Positions 1-8,854 of a DNA stretch of 39,786 nucleotides are shown here, piece after piece; the first letter of the stretch is position 1; each line of letters opens with the position of its first letter. The stretch is from an uncultured Bacteroidota bacterium. GTDB lineage: Bacteria > Bacteroidota > Bacteroidia > Bacteroidales > VadinHA17. Where the stretch lies: contig CAIJYD010000046.1 in the NCBI GenBank assembly GCA_903824785.1, forward strand, positions 1 through 39,786, read 5' to 3'. Under the pieces are notes generated by a model, which saw only the letters and a program-made list of their open reading frames with translations, was not told the DNA's origin and searched no databases. The position numbers and the translations under genes are program-made.

Positions 1-66
1 ACGTTGGGCGCAGCCCGACGTAAACCACACCCCACCCATCTCAGCCCCGTAGCGGGCGTAATAAAA
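1..66. repeat. Hairpin-rich intergenic repeat, copy 1
   Basis: This is the first copy of a 66-bp sequence that recurs without a mismatch at 144-209. It contains two short hairpins with small loops: a stem of type GGGC-GCA-GCCC near its start and CCCG-TAG-CGGG near its end. It may extend beyond the left window edge. It looks like a REP-like non-coding element. No coding potential is apparent. Confidence 0.75.
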
Positions 67-143
67 CCTATCATACCGTTTGAATCCTGATGTTAAAGAC
101 CCAACTTTCTATCCTGATAAGGCCGTAGGCCAGACATAATCTA
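67..143. other. Spacer between intergenic repeat copies
   Basis: This stretch separates the two 66-bp repeat copies and carries a third hairpin of the same style, GGCC-GTA-GGCC, at about 120-130. The common style (GC-rich four-base stem with a GTA, GCA or TAG loop) suggests that the spacer is part of the same composite repeat, with a period of 143 bp. Confidence 0.45.
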
Positions 144-209
144 ACGTTGGGCGCAGCCCGACGTAAACCACACCCCACCCATCTCAGCCCCGTAGCGGGC
201 GTAATAAAA
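144..209. repeat. Hairpin-rich intergenic repeat, copy 2
   Basis: This is a perfect direct copy of bases 1-66, offset by 143 bp. It has the same two hairpins. It is followed at 230-310 by a further GC-rich stretch in which a GCTTGC...GGCG-type sequence occurs twice imperfectly. From there to the gene at 407 I see no coding sequence, only the candidate promoter at 362-369. Confidence 0.75.
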
Positions 210-361
210 AGCATATAGAGATTTTAAAACGCCGGACTCCCAGGCTCGGATGCTTGCCGCGGGGTTAACGAGCATAAGAGGCTGCTTGCGGCGAGGATCT
301 TCAATTATCGAAAACATTCTTTAATTCCTGTCTTCTGCAAAATAGACAAGTATGTTTTTAT

Positions 362-369
362 TATATTTG
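362..369 (+). promoter_or_regulatory. Candidate -7 box of the dehydrogenase operon
   Basis: TATATTTG matches the Bacteroidota -7 consensus TAnnTTTG. It would place transcription start about 30 bases before the ATG at 407. A clear TTTG -33 element is not visible at the expected distance, so this is a motif match only. Confidence 0.4.
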
Positions 370-406
370 CTCTTCACCGTTTTTGTTACAAACAATTGCA
401 CTAAGA

Positions 407-1438
407 ATGAAAGCTCTCCTCCTCGAAGAATATAACAAGCTCGTTTACAAGGATGTCCCTGATCCGGAAATAGATAATAACGAAGTGCTTGTGAAGGTAA
501 TGGCCTGTGGTATATGCGGGTCGGATGTTCATGGTCTCGACGGTAGCACCGGGCGAAGAATTCCTCCGATGATTATGGGGCACGAGGCTTCAGGTGTTAT
601 AGTCAAAACCGGCTCGGATGTAAGAGGCTGGAAACCTGGTGACAGGGTAACTTTCGACTCAACAGTTTACCCTCTTAATGACTGGTTTACTCTTGAAGGG
701 ATGTATAATTTAAGCGATAACCGCGAGGTTCTTGGGGTCTCTCCCGGATCCTATAAAAGAGATGGTGCCTTTGCCGAATATATTGCCATTCCTCAGCATA
801 TTCTCTACAAAATACCTGAAAAGGTTACTTTTGAACAGGCTGCAATGGTTGAAGCTCTTGCTGTTGCCCTTCATTCAATTAATATCTCAGCCATTAAAAC
901 GGGCGATAAATGTGTTGTGGTAGGTACCGGAATGATAGGGATCTCAATACTCAAACTGCTAAAACTGTCAGGTTCTTCAATTGTTATTGCGGTTGATATT
1001 AATGAGAATCGGCTTAAGCAAGCTCTGAAAGCGGGAGCAGATCATGCTTTCCTTTCTGCAGATGTCAACCTGATGGAAAAAATAAATGCCCTTACAAATT
1101 CCAGGGGCGCAGATATCTCCTTTGAGGCTGCCGGGAAAAGTGAGTCGGTAAATATCGCAATTGATGCTGTCCGTAAAGGTGGAAAAGCTGTTCTGGTGGG
1201 AAATATCTCGGCAAAGATTGATTTTCCTCTTCAGAAAGTTGTTACCCGCGAATTGAAAATTCTTGGGAGCTGTGCCATCCGTGGCGAATATGATGTTGTT
1301 CTTGACCTTCTTGATTCAGGGAAATTAACCGTAGATGATCAGATTTCGGCTGTTGCCCCCCTCTCTGAAGGAGCCGCATGGTTTAATAAACTTTACAAAA
1401 AAGAGGAAGAGTTGAATAAAATTATTCTTAAACCCTGA
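407..1438 (+). CDS. Zinc-type medium-chain alcohol/polyol dehydrogenase
   Basis: A 343-residue medium-chain dehydrogenase of the sorbitol/threonine/galactitol-phosphate dehydrogenase group, expected to oxidise a polyol or sugar alcohol with NAD(P). The catalytic zinc ligands are visible as Cys in GICGSD and His-Glu in GHEASG. A Rossmann glycine motif (VVGTGMIG) lies near residue 170. The loop that carries four structural-zinc cysteines in most relatives contains none. The open frame reaches back to a TTG at 383, but the ATG at 407 starts the family's usual MKALLL beginning and is preferred. It is followed after 10 bases by an oxidoreductase and then by a GntP permease, which suggests uptake and oxidation of one sugar-derived substrate. 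The exact substrate cannot be read from the sequence. Confidence 0.88.
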   Translation: MKALLLEEYNKLVYKDVPDPEIDNNEVLVKVMACGICGSDVHGLDGSTGRRIPPMIMGHEASGVIVKTGSDVRGWKPGDRVTFDSTVYPLNDWFTLEGMYNLSDNREVLGVSPGSYKRDGAFAEYIAIPQHILYKIPEKVTFEQAAMVEALAVALHSINISAIKTGDKCVVVGTGMIGISILKLLKLSGSSIVIAVDINENRLKQALKAGADHAFLSADVNLMEKINALTNSRGADISFEAAGKSESVNIAIDAVRKGGKAVLVGNISAKIDFPLQKVVTRELKILGSCAIRGEYDVVLDLLDSGKLTVDDQISAVAPLSEGAAWFNKLYKKEEELNKIILKP

Positions 1439-1448
1439 TAATTATAGA

Positions 1449-2540
1449 ATGGCTGACAAGATCTTTAATATTTCAATTGCCGGGTGCGGAAAGGTGGCAC
1501 ATCTTCATGCAAAAGCTATTCAGTCTATTCCCGACGCACGCCTTTCCGGAGTATGGAGCAGAACATCGGATAGTGCTATAAAATTTGCTTCACTTTATAA
1601 TACCAGGGCTTATTCTGACATAAAGGAAATGGTAGCTGATAGTAAAACTGACCTTGTAATTGTCTGCACTCCTCATCCTTTTCATAAACAACCTGCAATG
1701 GAAGCTGCCATGGCAGGGGCTGATGTGCTTGTTGAGAAACCGCTGGCCACTGACCTGCAGGATTGTGATGACATCATTCAGACCTGCAAAAAACACAATG
1801 TCCGGTTAGGGGTGATAAGTCAGAGAAGATGGTACGAGCCGGTGAAAAGAGTCAAAGAGGCAATTGAACAGGGTAAAATAGGAAAACCTGTTCTGGCAAC
1901 CGTTACAATGCTTGGCTGGCGCGATAAAGAATACTATGATTCCGATGAATGGAGAGGTACCTGGAAGAGTGAGGGAGGTGGCGTACTTGTAAACCAGGCT
2001 CCCCATCAGCTCGATATCCTTTTATGGTATATGGGTGAAGTTGACCAGGTGTACGGCATCTGGCGAAATCTGAATCACCCCTATATTGAAGTGGATGATA
2101 CTGCCGTTGCGATTGTAAAGTTCAAAAGCGGTGCAATAGGAAATATCCTTGTCAGCAATTCCCAGAAGCCCGGTATTTTCGGGAAAGTGCATGTTCATGG
2201 TGAGAACGGAGCATCCGCAGGTGTCCAGACCGATGGAGGGGCAATGTTCATTGCAGGAAGATCAGGTGTGGCCGAGCCCCCGGTGAATGACCTGTGGACT
2301 ATCCCGGGAGAAGAAAATATGCTTAAAAAGTGGATTGAGGAAGATACGGCGACCTTTAACAGCTGTGATCCTACCGTCCGCTATATGCAATATCAGATTG
2401 AAGATTTTTTATCAGCTATTAAAAACAAGAGGGAACCATCAGTTACCGGCGAGGCAGGTCGCAGAACTGTTGAACTTTTTACTGCAATCTATCGCTCCTC
2501 GCGCGATAATGCTATTGTCCGATTTCCTTTGAAACCATAA
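1449..2540 (+). CDS. Gfo/Idh/MocA family oxidoreductase
   Basis: A 363-residue NAD(P)-dependent oxidoreductase. The N-terminal Rossmann fold begins with SIAGCGKVAHLHAKAI, and the family signature EKPLA lies near residue 97, where the lysine is the usual catalytic residue. A C-terminal alpha/beta domain follows (WRGTWKSEGGG, then NQAPHQLD). It has no signal peptide, so it is cytoplasmic. It starts 10 bases after the dehydrogenase stop and ends 25 bases before the GntP permease, so the three genes are almost surely co-transcribed. Family members oxidise or isomerise sugars, inositols and sugar acids, and the substrate is probably the same compound handled by its neighbours. Length is normal for the family. 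Confidence 0.9.
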   Translation: MADKIFNISIAGCGKVAHLHAKAIQSIPDARLSGVWSRTSDSAIKFASLYNTRAYSDIKEMVADSKTDLVIVCTPHPFHKQPAMEAAMAGADVLVEKPLATDLQDCDDIIQTCKKHNVRLGVISQRRWYEPVKRVKEAIEQGKIGKPVLATVTMLGWRDKEYYDSDEWRGTWKSEGGGVLVNQAPHQLDILLWYMGEVDQVYGIWRNLNHPYIEVDDTAVAIVKFKSGAIGNILVSNSQKPGIFGKVHVHGENGASAGVQTDGGAMFIAGRSGVAEPPVNDLWTIPGEENMLKKWIEEDTATFNSCDPTVRYMQYQIEDFLSAIKNKREPSVTGEAGRRTVELFTAIYRSSRDNAIVRFPLKP

Positions 2541-2565
2541 CCACTCCTAACCACCATACCACTAT

Positions 2566-3921
2566 ATGACAGCTCCTTACATTATTTTCATAGTTTGTGC
2601 CGGCGTTGCACTGCTCTTACTTATGGTACTGAAGTTTAAACTGAGTGCCTTTATCTCACTTCTTATAACCTCCATATTTGTTGGCATCCTTGCAGGAATG
2701 CCTCTCTCAAAGATAACCACCAGCATCCAGCAGGGAATGGGAGGGACTCTGGGTTTTGTAGCAACTGTAGTAGGCCTTGGAGCTATTTTCGGCCAGATGC
2801 TCGAAAGTTCCGGAGGAGCAAAATCTCTTGCTCATTTTCTTCTGAAGAAATTTGGAAAGAGCAAAGCATCGTGGGCCTTGATGTTAACAGGATTTATTGT
2901 CGGAATTCCCATCTTTCTCGATGTCGGACTGATAATTCTGATCCCAATAGTATACGCGCTCACAAGAGATACCAAACATTCAATCCTCTATTATGCTATT
3001 CCTCTGCTTGCCGGATTAGCTGTTACTCATGCTATGGTACCCCCGACTCCCGGACCAATGGCTGTTGCAGAGATCCTTGGAGTAGATATGGGCTGGGTGG
3101 TTCTATTTGGACTTATCATTGGTTTTCCCTGTGCAGTAATTGCCGGCCCTGTATTCGGAAAGTACATTGCCGGGAAAATTCATATTCCGGCTCCTCCGGA
3201 ACTTGAAGAGGCCGGTCAGGATGATGATGATTCACGTCCTCTTCCATCTTTCGGTATTATTGCAATTATCATCTCCTCGCCTTTACTTCTGATTCTGATG
3301 AGTACCTTTGTTGGTGTCGGAATAAAAAGCGGAACCCTAAGTGATAACCTTTTCACTGAGATCCTCACCTTTATCGGCCATCCATTTACTGCTCTCATAA
3401 TAGCAACATTACTGGCAATCCTCTTATGCCTTAAAAGGAATATGTCGAAGCAGACGATCCTCGACCTTAGCACAAAAGCTCTTGGTCCTGCCGGGATCAT
3501 AATCCTTGTTACAGGTGCCGGAGGTGTTCTGAAACAGATCCTTGTCGATAGCGGCATTGGAGTAATGCTTGCCAGGTCAATAGCTGAATCGTCTGTTCCA
3601 CTGATAGTTCTCGCCTGGATGCTTTCTGCTCTTGTAAGGATAACTCAGGGGTCGGCAACTGTTGCCATGATTACAGCTGCAGGCATCATGGCCCCGATTT
3701 TACCAGCTTTTAATCTGAATCAGCCAAATATTGCTTTAATAGTAATTGCCATTGCTTCAGGTGCCACCATTCTCTCTCATGTTAACGACAGCGGTTTCTG
3801 GATAGTCAGTAAATATCTGGGAATGAATGAAAAACAGACGTTGCAGTCATGGACGATAATGGAGACTATTATTTCAGTCTCGGGCCTTATTCTTACTCTG
3901 ACGATAAGTTATATTATTTAA
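2566..3921 (+). CDS. GntP family gluconate/sugar-acid permease
   Basis: A 451-residue integral membrane protein with about 12 hydrophobic segments, matching the GntP family of proton symporters for gluconate and related sugar acids. Family-like stretches include TLGFVATVVGLGAIFGQMLE near residue 65, HAMVPPTPGP near residue 155 and SHVNDSGFWIVSKYLG near residue 405. It is the third gene of the operon with the dehydrogenase and the Gfo/Idh/MocA oxidoreductase, and probably imports their substrate. A short acidic loop (EEAGQDDDDSRP) near residue 217 lies between membrane segments. Confidence 0.9.
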   Translation: MTAPYIIFIVCAGVALLLLMVLKFKLSAFISLLITSIFVGILAGMPLSKITTSIQQGMGGTLGFVATVVGLGAIFGQMLESSGGAKSLAHFLLKKFGKSKASWALMLTGFIVGIPIFLDVGLIILIPIVYALTRDTKHSILYYAIPLLAGLAVTHAMVPPTPGPMAVAEILGVDMGWVVLFGLIIGFPCAVIAGPVFGKYIAGKIHIPAPPELEEAGQDDDDSRPLPSFGIIAIIISSPLLLILMSTFVGVGIKSGTLSDNLFTEILTFIGHPFTALIIATLLAILLCLKRNMSKQTILDLSTKALGPAGIIILVTGAGGVLKQILVDSGIGVMLARSIAESSVPLIVLAWMLSALVRITQGSATVAMITAAGIMAPILPAFNLNQPNIALIVIAIASGATILSHVNDSGFWIVSKYLGMNEKQTLQSWTIMETIISVSGLILTLTISYII

Positions 3922-4004
3922 AATGGATTAAAGCATCTGTTTTCTAAAATTTTTTGTAAATTTAACATGCTGAATAAGGCGCGGTTAATCTGATTTTGTG
4001 TGCT

Positions 4005-7000
4005 ATGAAGGTAAAATTATCGCACATCCTTCTGTTTATTTTAATTTTTTCTAAACTTTCTGCTCAGGAAGGTGGGCCTCTGCTTTCCAGTTTTAAAGAA
4101 AGCAGTGACATCGAAAACCAGAGCTGGTCTATCTGTCAGGATGCAAACAATGTTATGATGTTTGCCAACAGGCGCGGAATTATGACATTTGACGGTCAGA
4201 GCTGGGGATTTATCACTCTGCCTGCTGTGCCTTATGCACTCAGATATTATCCGGGAGATAAAAGAGTTTATGCCGGTTGCGAGAATAACTATGGTTATCT
4301 TGAAAAAGATGAAAAAGGGTTTTATAAGTATTATTCACTTTCAGGAGATTCTTCAGGAGTCGGATTAACAGGCAATATCTTTTTCACCGATTCAACGGTC
4401 TGTTTTTACAGCGAAATAGCGATCAGCTGGCACGACATCAAAACAGGTATACTTCTGAACAGGTTGACAGCAAAAGTAAATGAGCCATTTTCAGGTATGT
4501 TCATCTCTCCGAAAAACACCTTCATAAATGTAAAATCAAAAGGGCTTTACCGGGTTGAAGCTGATACACTTTTTCCGATAGTTACCGGGTATTTGCTTGA
4601 AAATGACGAGGTGCTGTTCTCACTCCCATACGATAAGAAACAGGTATTGCTTGGTCTGGATAATGGATCTCTCTCTATATTTGACGGTATAAAATTTTAT
4701 GATTATAAAATTAAGGATGAAGGTTATCTGCAGCGGAATATCTTATCGGAAGGAATAGCTGTTTCCGACAGCATTTATGCTTTTTCCACACTTGATGGGG
4801 GTGCCATGGTTGTTGAGAAGAAAAGCGGAAAACTTCTTTATACCATAAACTATCAGAACGGACTCCCCGATGATGAGGTTTTTTCCATGGGTTCGGATAA
4901 TCAAAATGGTTTGTGGTTGTCGCATCAGTATGGATTAACACGTGCAGAGCTGGGACTTCCTGTAGGTAACTTCAGTATTTATCCCGGTATTAAGGGCAAT
5001 CTTATAACCTCTGCCTGGTGCAATAATGAGTTATTTGTTGCTACAAGTGAGGGCGTATTCTATCTTACCGAGGTCAAGAATTATAATGAAGTGGAGGTTC
5101 TTGTCAGAACTGAGAACGTAAAGCCTGACTTTAGTTTTAATGTTGAGACAATAGCTCCTGAACCTAAAGTGCAGGAGACAAAAAAAACAAAAAAGAACCT
5201 GCTCTCAAGAATTTTCGGAAGAAAAACAACACCTGTGCAGGAAGAGCCGCCAAAAGCCCCTGTACCGGAACGCCCCGATATTCCAAAAGTAAAAGTTAAG
5301 GAAATTGCAGAAACCAGATTTGTAAAAAAAACTATAAGTAAATTAAAATCAGTAAATTATACTTTTAAGAAGGTTGACGGACTTAATGAAAAATGTAAAC
5401 AACTGGTTTGCACTCCCTACGGGATTCTTGCTTCAACCAATAAAGCACTTTTCAATATTTCTGGTCATGCTGCAAAAATAATTATCAATGATCAGTATAT
5501 CAACTTTATAAGTAAAAAATCGCAAGACAATAAATATTATATTGCTACATCTGAAGGCTATTTCTATGTAACCGTAAAGTCAGGTACCTGGACCACCATC
5601 TTCCCTGATAAAAATTTTATTCAGCCTCTTTATTCAATTGCCTCCGCAGATAATGGTATCATCTGGGCAGGTGGAAACAGTGCAGCTTATAAAATCACCC
5701 GTAGCAAAGGAGAGTCTTCAGTAACCTATCAGACATATACCATCAAAAATGATTTTCCAAATAAGTATGTCGTTGAAAATATTAATGATACCATTTTCCT
5801 ATTAGCGGAGTCGGGAATCAGTTTCTATGACCGGAACTTTGATACTTTCAGAAAGTATATTGGAACCGGACTGAAAGCCGTCTCAAAACTGAATTTTATA
5901 ATTTCCCAGCCCGAGTACCCATGGTACAAGCAGGGAGATGAATGGATAAATATGTCGGCCAATGAAAAAATTGCAGTAAATGACAAGTCTTTTCTGAAGA
6001 TCTTAAACGAAGTCATTTCCATCTGCCTCTCAGATAAATATTTGTGGGTGGTTGCCTCTGATAACCAGCTGTTCAGAATTGAACGCAATAAAAACCTCTC
6101 AATAAAACCTGATCTCAATCTTTATATCCGTAGTATTTCAAATGATGAAGGATTAAATTTTAACCTCTCTGATATTGTTTTCAGACGAGGTGATAACCTT
6201 GTTTATTTTGATCTTGTTGCTCCCGGATATCTTAAGCAGAACTCAACCCGCTACCAATATCAGCTAAAGGGAATGATGAACGACTGGTCGAAGTGGTCAG
6301 CTGCTTCAACCATCGCTCTGATGCCTCCTCCGGGAAGCCATACCCTGCAGGTGAGAGCCATGGATATATGGGGTAACATTAGTGACCCGAAAATTCTGCG
6401 TTTTACAACTAAAGCTCCTTTCACCCACACTACAATATTCTACATTTTAGTATCCCTTATTATCCTGTTTATAATAATCATAATTGTGCGGTTCAGAGAA
6501 GTCAAACTAAAAAACGACAAAAGAATTCTTGAGGATAAGGTGAAAGAACGAACAGCTGAAATTGTGGCTCAGAAAGAGGAGATTACTTCCAGTATCGAAT
6601 ACGCAAGCAGAATACAGCGGGCCATGCTTCCTGAAGAAAGTCATTTTATGAACTCCTTCTCAGACTATTTTATTATTTTCAAGCCCAGGGATATTGTCAG
6701 CGGTGATTTTTACTGGATCGGAGAAAACGATAAGCATATCTTTTTCACCGTGGCTGACTGTACCGGACATGGAGTGCCTGGTGCCTTTATGAGTACTCTG
6801 GGTATTTCTACATTAAATGAGATTATTGCAAATAAAAATGATCTTCAGGCAAATACAGTATTAAGCCTTTTGAGAGATAAAATAAAAACATCTCTTCATC
6901 AGACTGGCAAAGACGGTGAAGCAGCCGATGGAATGGATGTGGCTTTCTGTGTACTTCATAAAAACAGAAAAACACTCGAATTCTCTGGTGCTTATAATCC

Positions 7001-7331
7001 GCTGTTCATCTTTCAGGAGGGAGAGCTGAAAGAATATAAAGCAGACAGGATGCCTATTGGTATTTACTATGGAGAAAAAGATAAGTTTACAAATTATGAG
7101 ATAAATATAAAAAAGAATGATACACTTTATATTTTCTCTGACGGATTTGTTGATCAGTTTGGCGGCAGAGATGGCGTTAAATACAAAACATCTAAATTGA
7201 AAAAACTGCTGGCAGGAATCTATTCAAAACCTATGGCAGAACAACGGAGAATCATTGAAGATGAATTCGAAAAATGGAGAGGCTCTTCCGATCAGGTTGA
7301 TGATATTACTTTTATCGGAGTCAGAATCTAA
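4005..7331 (+). CDS. Propeller/Y_Y_Y sensor with SpoIIE-type PP2C phosphatase
   Basis: A large membrane-spanning signalling protein of about 1108 residues. It begins with a Sec signal peptide (KLSHILLFILIFSKLSAQ). Residues about 25-740 form a repeat-rich beta-propeller-like sensor, and residues about 745-798 resemble the Y_Y_Y domain. One transmembrane helix lies at about 808-830, followed by a coiled coil (KNDKRILEDKVKERTAEI) and a C-terminal SpoIIE PP2C domain. Metal-binding motifs are visible as GDFYW, VADCTGHGVPGAFM and SDQVDDITF. A ligand outside the inner membrane probably controls a cytoplasmic serine/threonine phosphatase. The ATG at 4005 is preferred over the upstream TTG at 3996 because it starts directly at the signal peptide. 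A lysine/proline-rich linker (about residues 370-445) interrupts the propeller. Confidence 0.85.
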   Translation: MKVKLSHILLFILIFSKLSAQEGGPLLSSFKESSDIENQSWSICQDANNVMMFANRRGIMTFDGQSWGFITLPAVPYALRYYPGDKRVYAGCENNYGYLEKDEKGFYKYYSLSGDSSGVGLTGNIFFTDSTVCFYSEIAISWHDIKTGILLNRLTAKVNEPFSGMFISPKNTFINVKSKGLYRVEADTLFPIVTGYLLENDEVLFSLPYDKKQVLLGLDNGSLSIFDGIKFYDYKIKDEGYLQRNILSEGIAVSDSIYAFSTLDGGAMVVEKKSGKLLYTINYQNGLPDDEVFSMGSDNQNGLWLSHQYGLTRAELGLPVGNFSIYPGIKGNLITSAWCNNELFVATSEGVFYLTEVKNYNEVEVLVRTENVKPDFSFNVETIAPEPKVQETKKTKKNLLSRIFGRKTTPVQEEPPKAPVPERPDIPKVKVKEIAETRFVKKTISKLKSVNYTFKKVDGLNEKCKQLVCTPYGILASTNKALFNISGHAAKIIINDQYINFISKKSQDNKYYIATSEGYFYVTVKSGTWTTIFPDKNFIQPLYSIASADNGIIWAGGNSAAYKITRSKGESSVTYQTYTIKNDFPNKYVVENINDTIFLLAESGISFYDRNFDTFRKYIGTGLKAVSKLNFIISQPEYPWYKQGDEWINMSANEKIAVNDKSFLKILNEVISICLSDKYLWVVASDNQLFRIERNKNLSIKPDLNLYIRSISNDEGLNFNLSDIVFRRGDNLVYFDLVAPGYLKQNSTRYQYQLKGMMNDWSKWSAASTIALMPPPGSHTLQVRAMDIWGNISDPKILRFTTKAPFTHTTIFYILVSLIILFIIIIIVRFREVKLKNDKRILEDKVKERTAEIVAQKEEITSSIEYASRIQRAMLPEESHFMNSFSDYFIIFKPRDIVSGDFYWIGENDKHIFFTVADCTGHGVPGAFMSTLGISTLNEIIANKNDLQANTVLSLLRDKIKTSLHQTGKDGEAADGMDVAFCVLHKNRKTLEFSGAYNPLFIFQEGELKEYKADRMPIGIYYGEKDKFTNYEINIKKNDTLYIFSDGFVDQFGGRDGVKYKTSKLKKLLAGIYSKPMAEQRRIIEDEFEKWRGSSDQVDDITFIGVRI

Positions 7332-7341
7332 CCCCTTCATA

Positions 7342-7386
7342 CCTTCAACCCCTTCAACCCCTTCAACCCCTTCAACCCCTTCAACC
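7342..7386. repeat. Five tandem copies of a 9-bp unit
   Basis: Five perfect head-to-tail copies of CCTTCAACC lie between the phosphatase stop and the beta-CASP hydrolase, with a degenerate unit just before them. The array is outside the coding regions. It could vary in copy number by slippage and so alter spacing upstream of the gene at 7430. Confidence 0.9.
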
Positions 7387-7429
7387 ATGAATAATAATCA
7401 CTATCTTTAAGTCATAAAATATTATAAAT

Positions 7430-8830
7430 ATGAAAATAAAATTTATCGGAGCTGCAAGAGAGGTTACGGGAAGTAAACATCTCATTACAACAGATTCAGG
7501 AAAAAGGATTCTTCTCGATTGTGGTATGTTTCAGGGCAAAGGGCTCGAAACAGATGCCATGAACAGGGATCTTATGTTCGACCCTTCACAGGTTGACCAT
7601 ATAATTCTTACTCATGCCCATATTGATCATGCCGGACTGATACCATATATGTATAAGCTCGGGTTCAGAGGTTCGGTGATATGCACAAATGCCACACGCG
7701 ATCTCTGTGCTATAATGCTTATCGATTCAGCTTTTATTCAGGAGCATGATACAATTACCTTTAATAAAAGAAGGACAAAAAAAGGTCTTCCCTCGGTAAC
7801 TCCTCTTTATACACAGGCTGATGCAACGGCTTGTATGAACCTGTTTATAGGCGTTCCCAATAATATGAAGTTCCGTATTGACGACAACATAAAAGTAAAA
7901 TTCACAAATACAGGGCACATGCTTGGAAGTGGTGTGGCCAATATCCAGATAATTGAAAACGGACAGATCAAAAGGATTGCATACACAGGAGATATTGGCA
8001 GGCCGGTTGACCCGTTTCTTGCCTCTCCCCAGCCCTTTCCCCAGGCCGATGTTATCATTACTGAATCTACCTATGGCGACAGGTTGCATCACGATGTTCT
8101 GGTTGCCGAAGAAGAGCTTCTGAAGGTAGTAGTGGAGACATGTGTAAATAAAAAAGGTAAACTCATTATTCCTGCTTTCAGCGTAGGCAGGACACAGGAA
8201 ATTGTGTACGCGCTGAATAACTTTTTTAATCAGGGGAGGCTGCCTAAGATTGATATTTTTGTTGATAGTCCTCTGGCAGTTAATGCGACAACTGTTTTCA
8301 GAATGCATCCTGAGTGTTTCAATAAAAAATTTGCTGCTGTTCTGGAGAAAGATCCGGATCCGTTCGGGTTTGATAATCTGTTCTATATAACAAAGGTTGA
8401 GGAATCAAAAAGGCTTAATGATCATAAGAAACCTTGCGTTATTATCTCAGCTTCAGGTATGATGGAAGCCGGTCGTGTAAAACATCACCTTGCAAATAAT
8501 ATCTCCGATCCGAGAAATACTATACTTGTTGTTGGTTATTGTGCGCCATCAACCCTCGGCGCTAGAATTGTCCGGGGCGAAAAAGAGGTATCCATTCATG
8601 GTACTGTTTATGAGGTTAAAGCTGATGTGAAAAAGATCGAATCATTCAGCGGACATGGCGATTATAAGGAGATGATCGGTTTCCTGGGATGCCAGGATAA
8701 GAGCGCTGTAGCAAAAACATTTATTGTTCATGGCGAATATGAAACACAGAAAAAATATGTTGCTTCACTCCTTAATGAAGGGTTTAAGAATATTGAGATC
8801 CCTGAAAAAGGCGCTGAATACGAAATCTAA
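7430..8830 (+). CDS. Beta-CASP metallo-beta-lactamase-fold hydrolase (RNA-processing exonuclease-like)
   Basis: A 466-residue cytoplasmic hydrolase. The N-terminal metallo-beta-lactamase fold has the zinc motif HAHIDHAG near residue 61, further metal ligands in NTGHMLGSG and a YTGDIGRP motif. The beta-CASP and C-terminal RMMBL-like segments follow (ISASGMMEAGRVKHHL; SFSGHGDYKEM; IVHGEYETQ). This is the architecture of bacterial CPSF/YSH1-like proteins, which usually cleave RNA, although bacterial members are poorly characterised. It stands alone between the short repeat array and GH116, so context says little. A TATCTTTA sequence at 7402-7409 is close to a -7 box and could drive it. Confidence 0.85.
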   Translation: MKIKFIGAAREVTGSKHLITTDSGKRILLDCGMFQGKGLETDAMNRDLMFDPSQVDHIILTHAHIDHAGLIPYMYKLGFRGSVICTNATRDLCAIMLIDSAFIQEHDTITFNKRRTKKGLPSVTPLYTQADATACMNLFIGVPNNMKFRIDDNIKVKFTNTGHMLGSGVANIQIIENGQIKRIAYTGDIGRPVDPFLASPQPFPQADVIITESTYGDRLHHDVLVAEEELLKVVVETCVNKKGKLIIPAFSVGRTQEIVYALNNFFNQGRLPKIDIFVDSPLAVNATTVFRMHPECFNKKFAAVLEKDPDPFGFDNLFYITKVEESKRLNDHKKPCVIISASGMMEAGRVKHHLANNISDPRNTILVVGYCAPSTLGARIVRGEKEVSIHGTVYEVKADVKKIESFSGHGDYKEMIGFLGCQDKSAVAKTFIVHGEYETQKKYVASLLNEGFKNIEIPEKGAEYEI

Positions 8831-8854
8831 AACCTGATAAAAGAAATCGTAAGT

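Noticed and set aside
7727-8308. 193-codon antisense open frame within the beta-CASP gene
   Set aside because: It lies entirely inside a well-supported coding region and shows no domain of its own.
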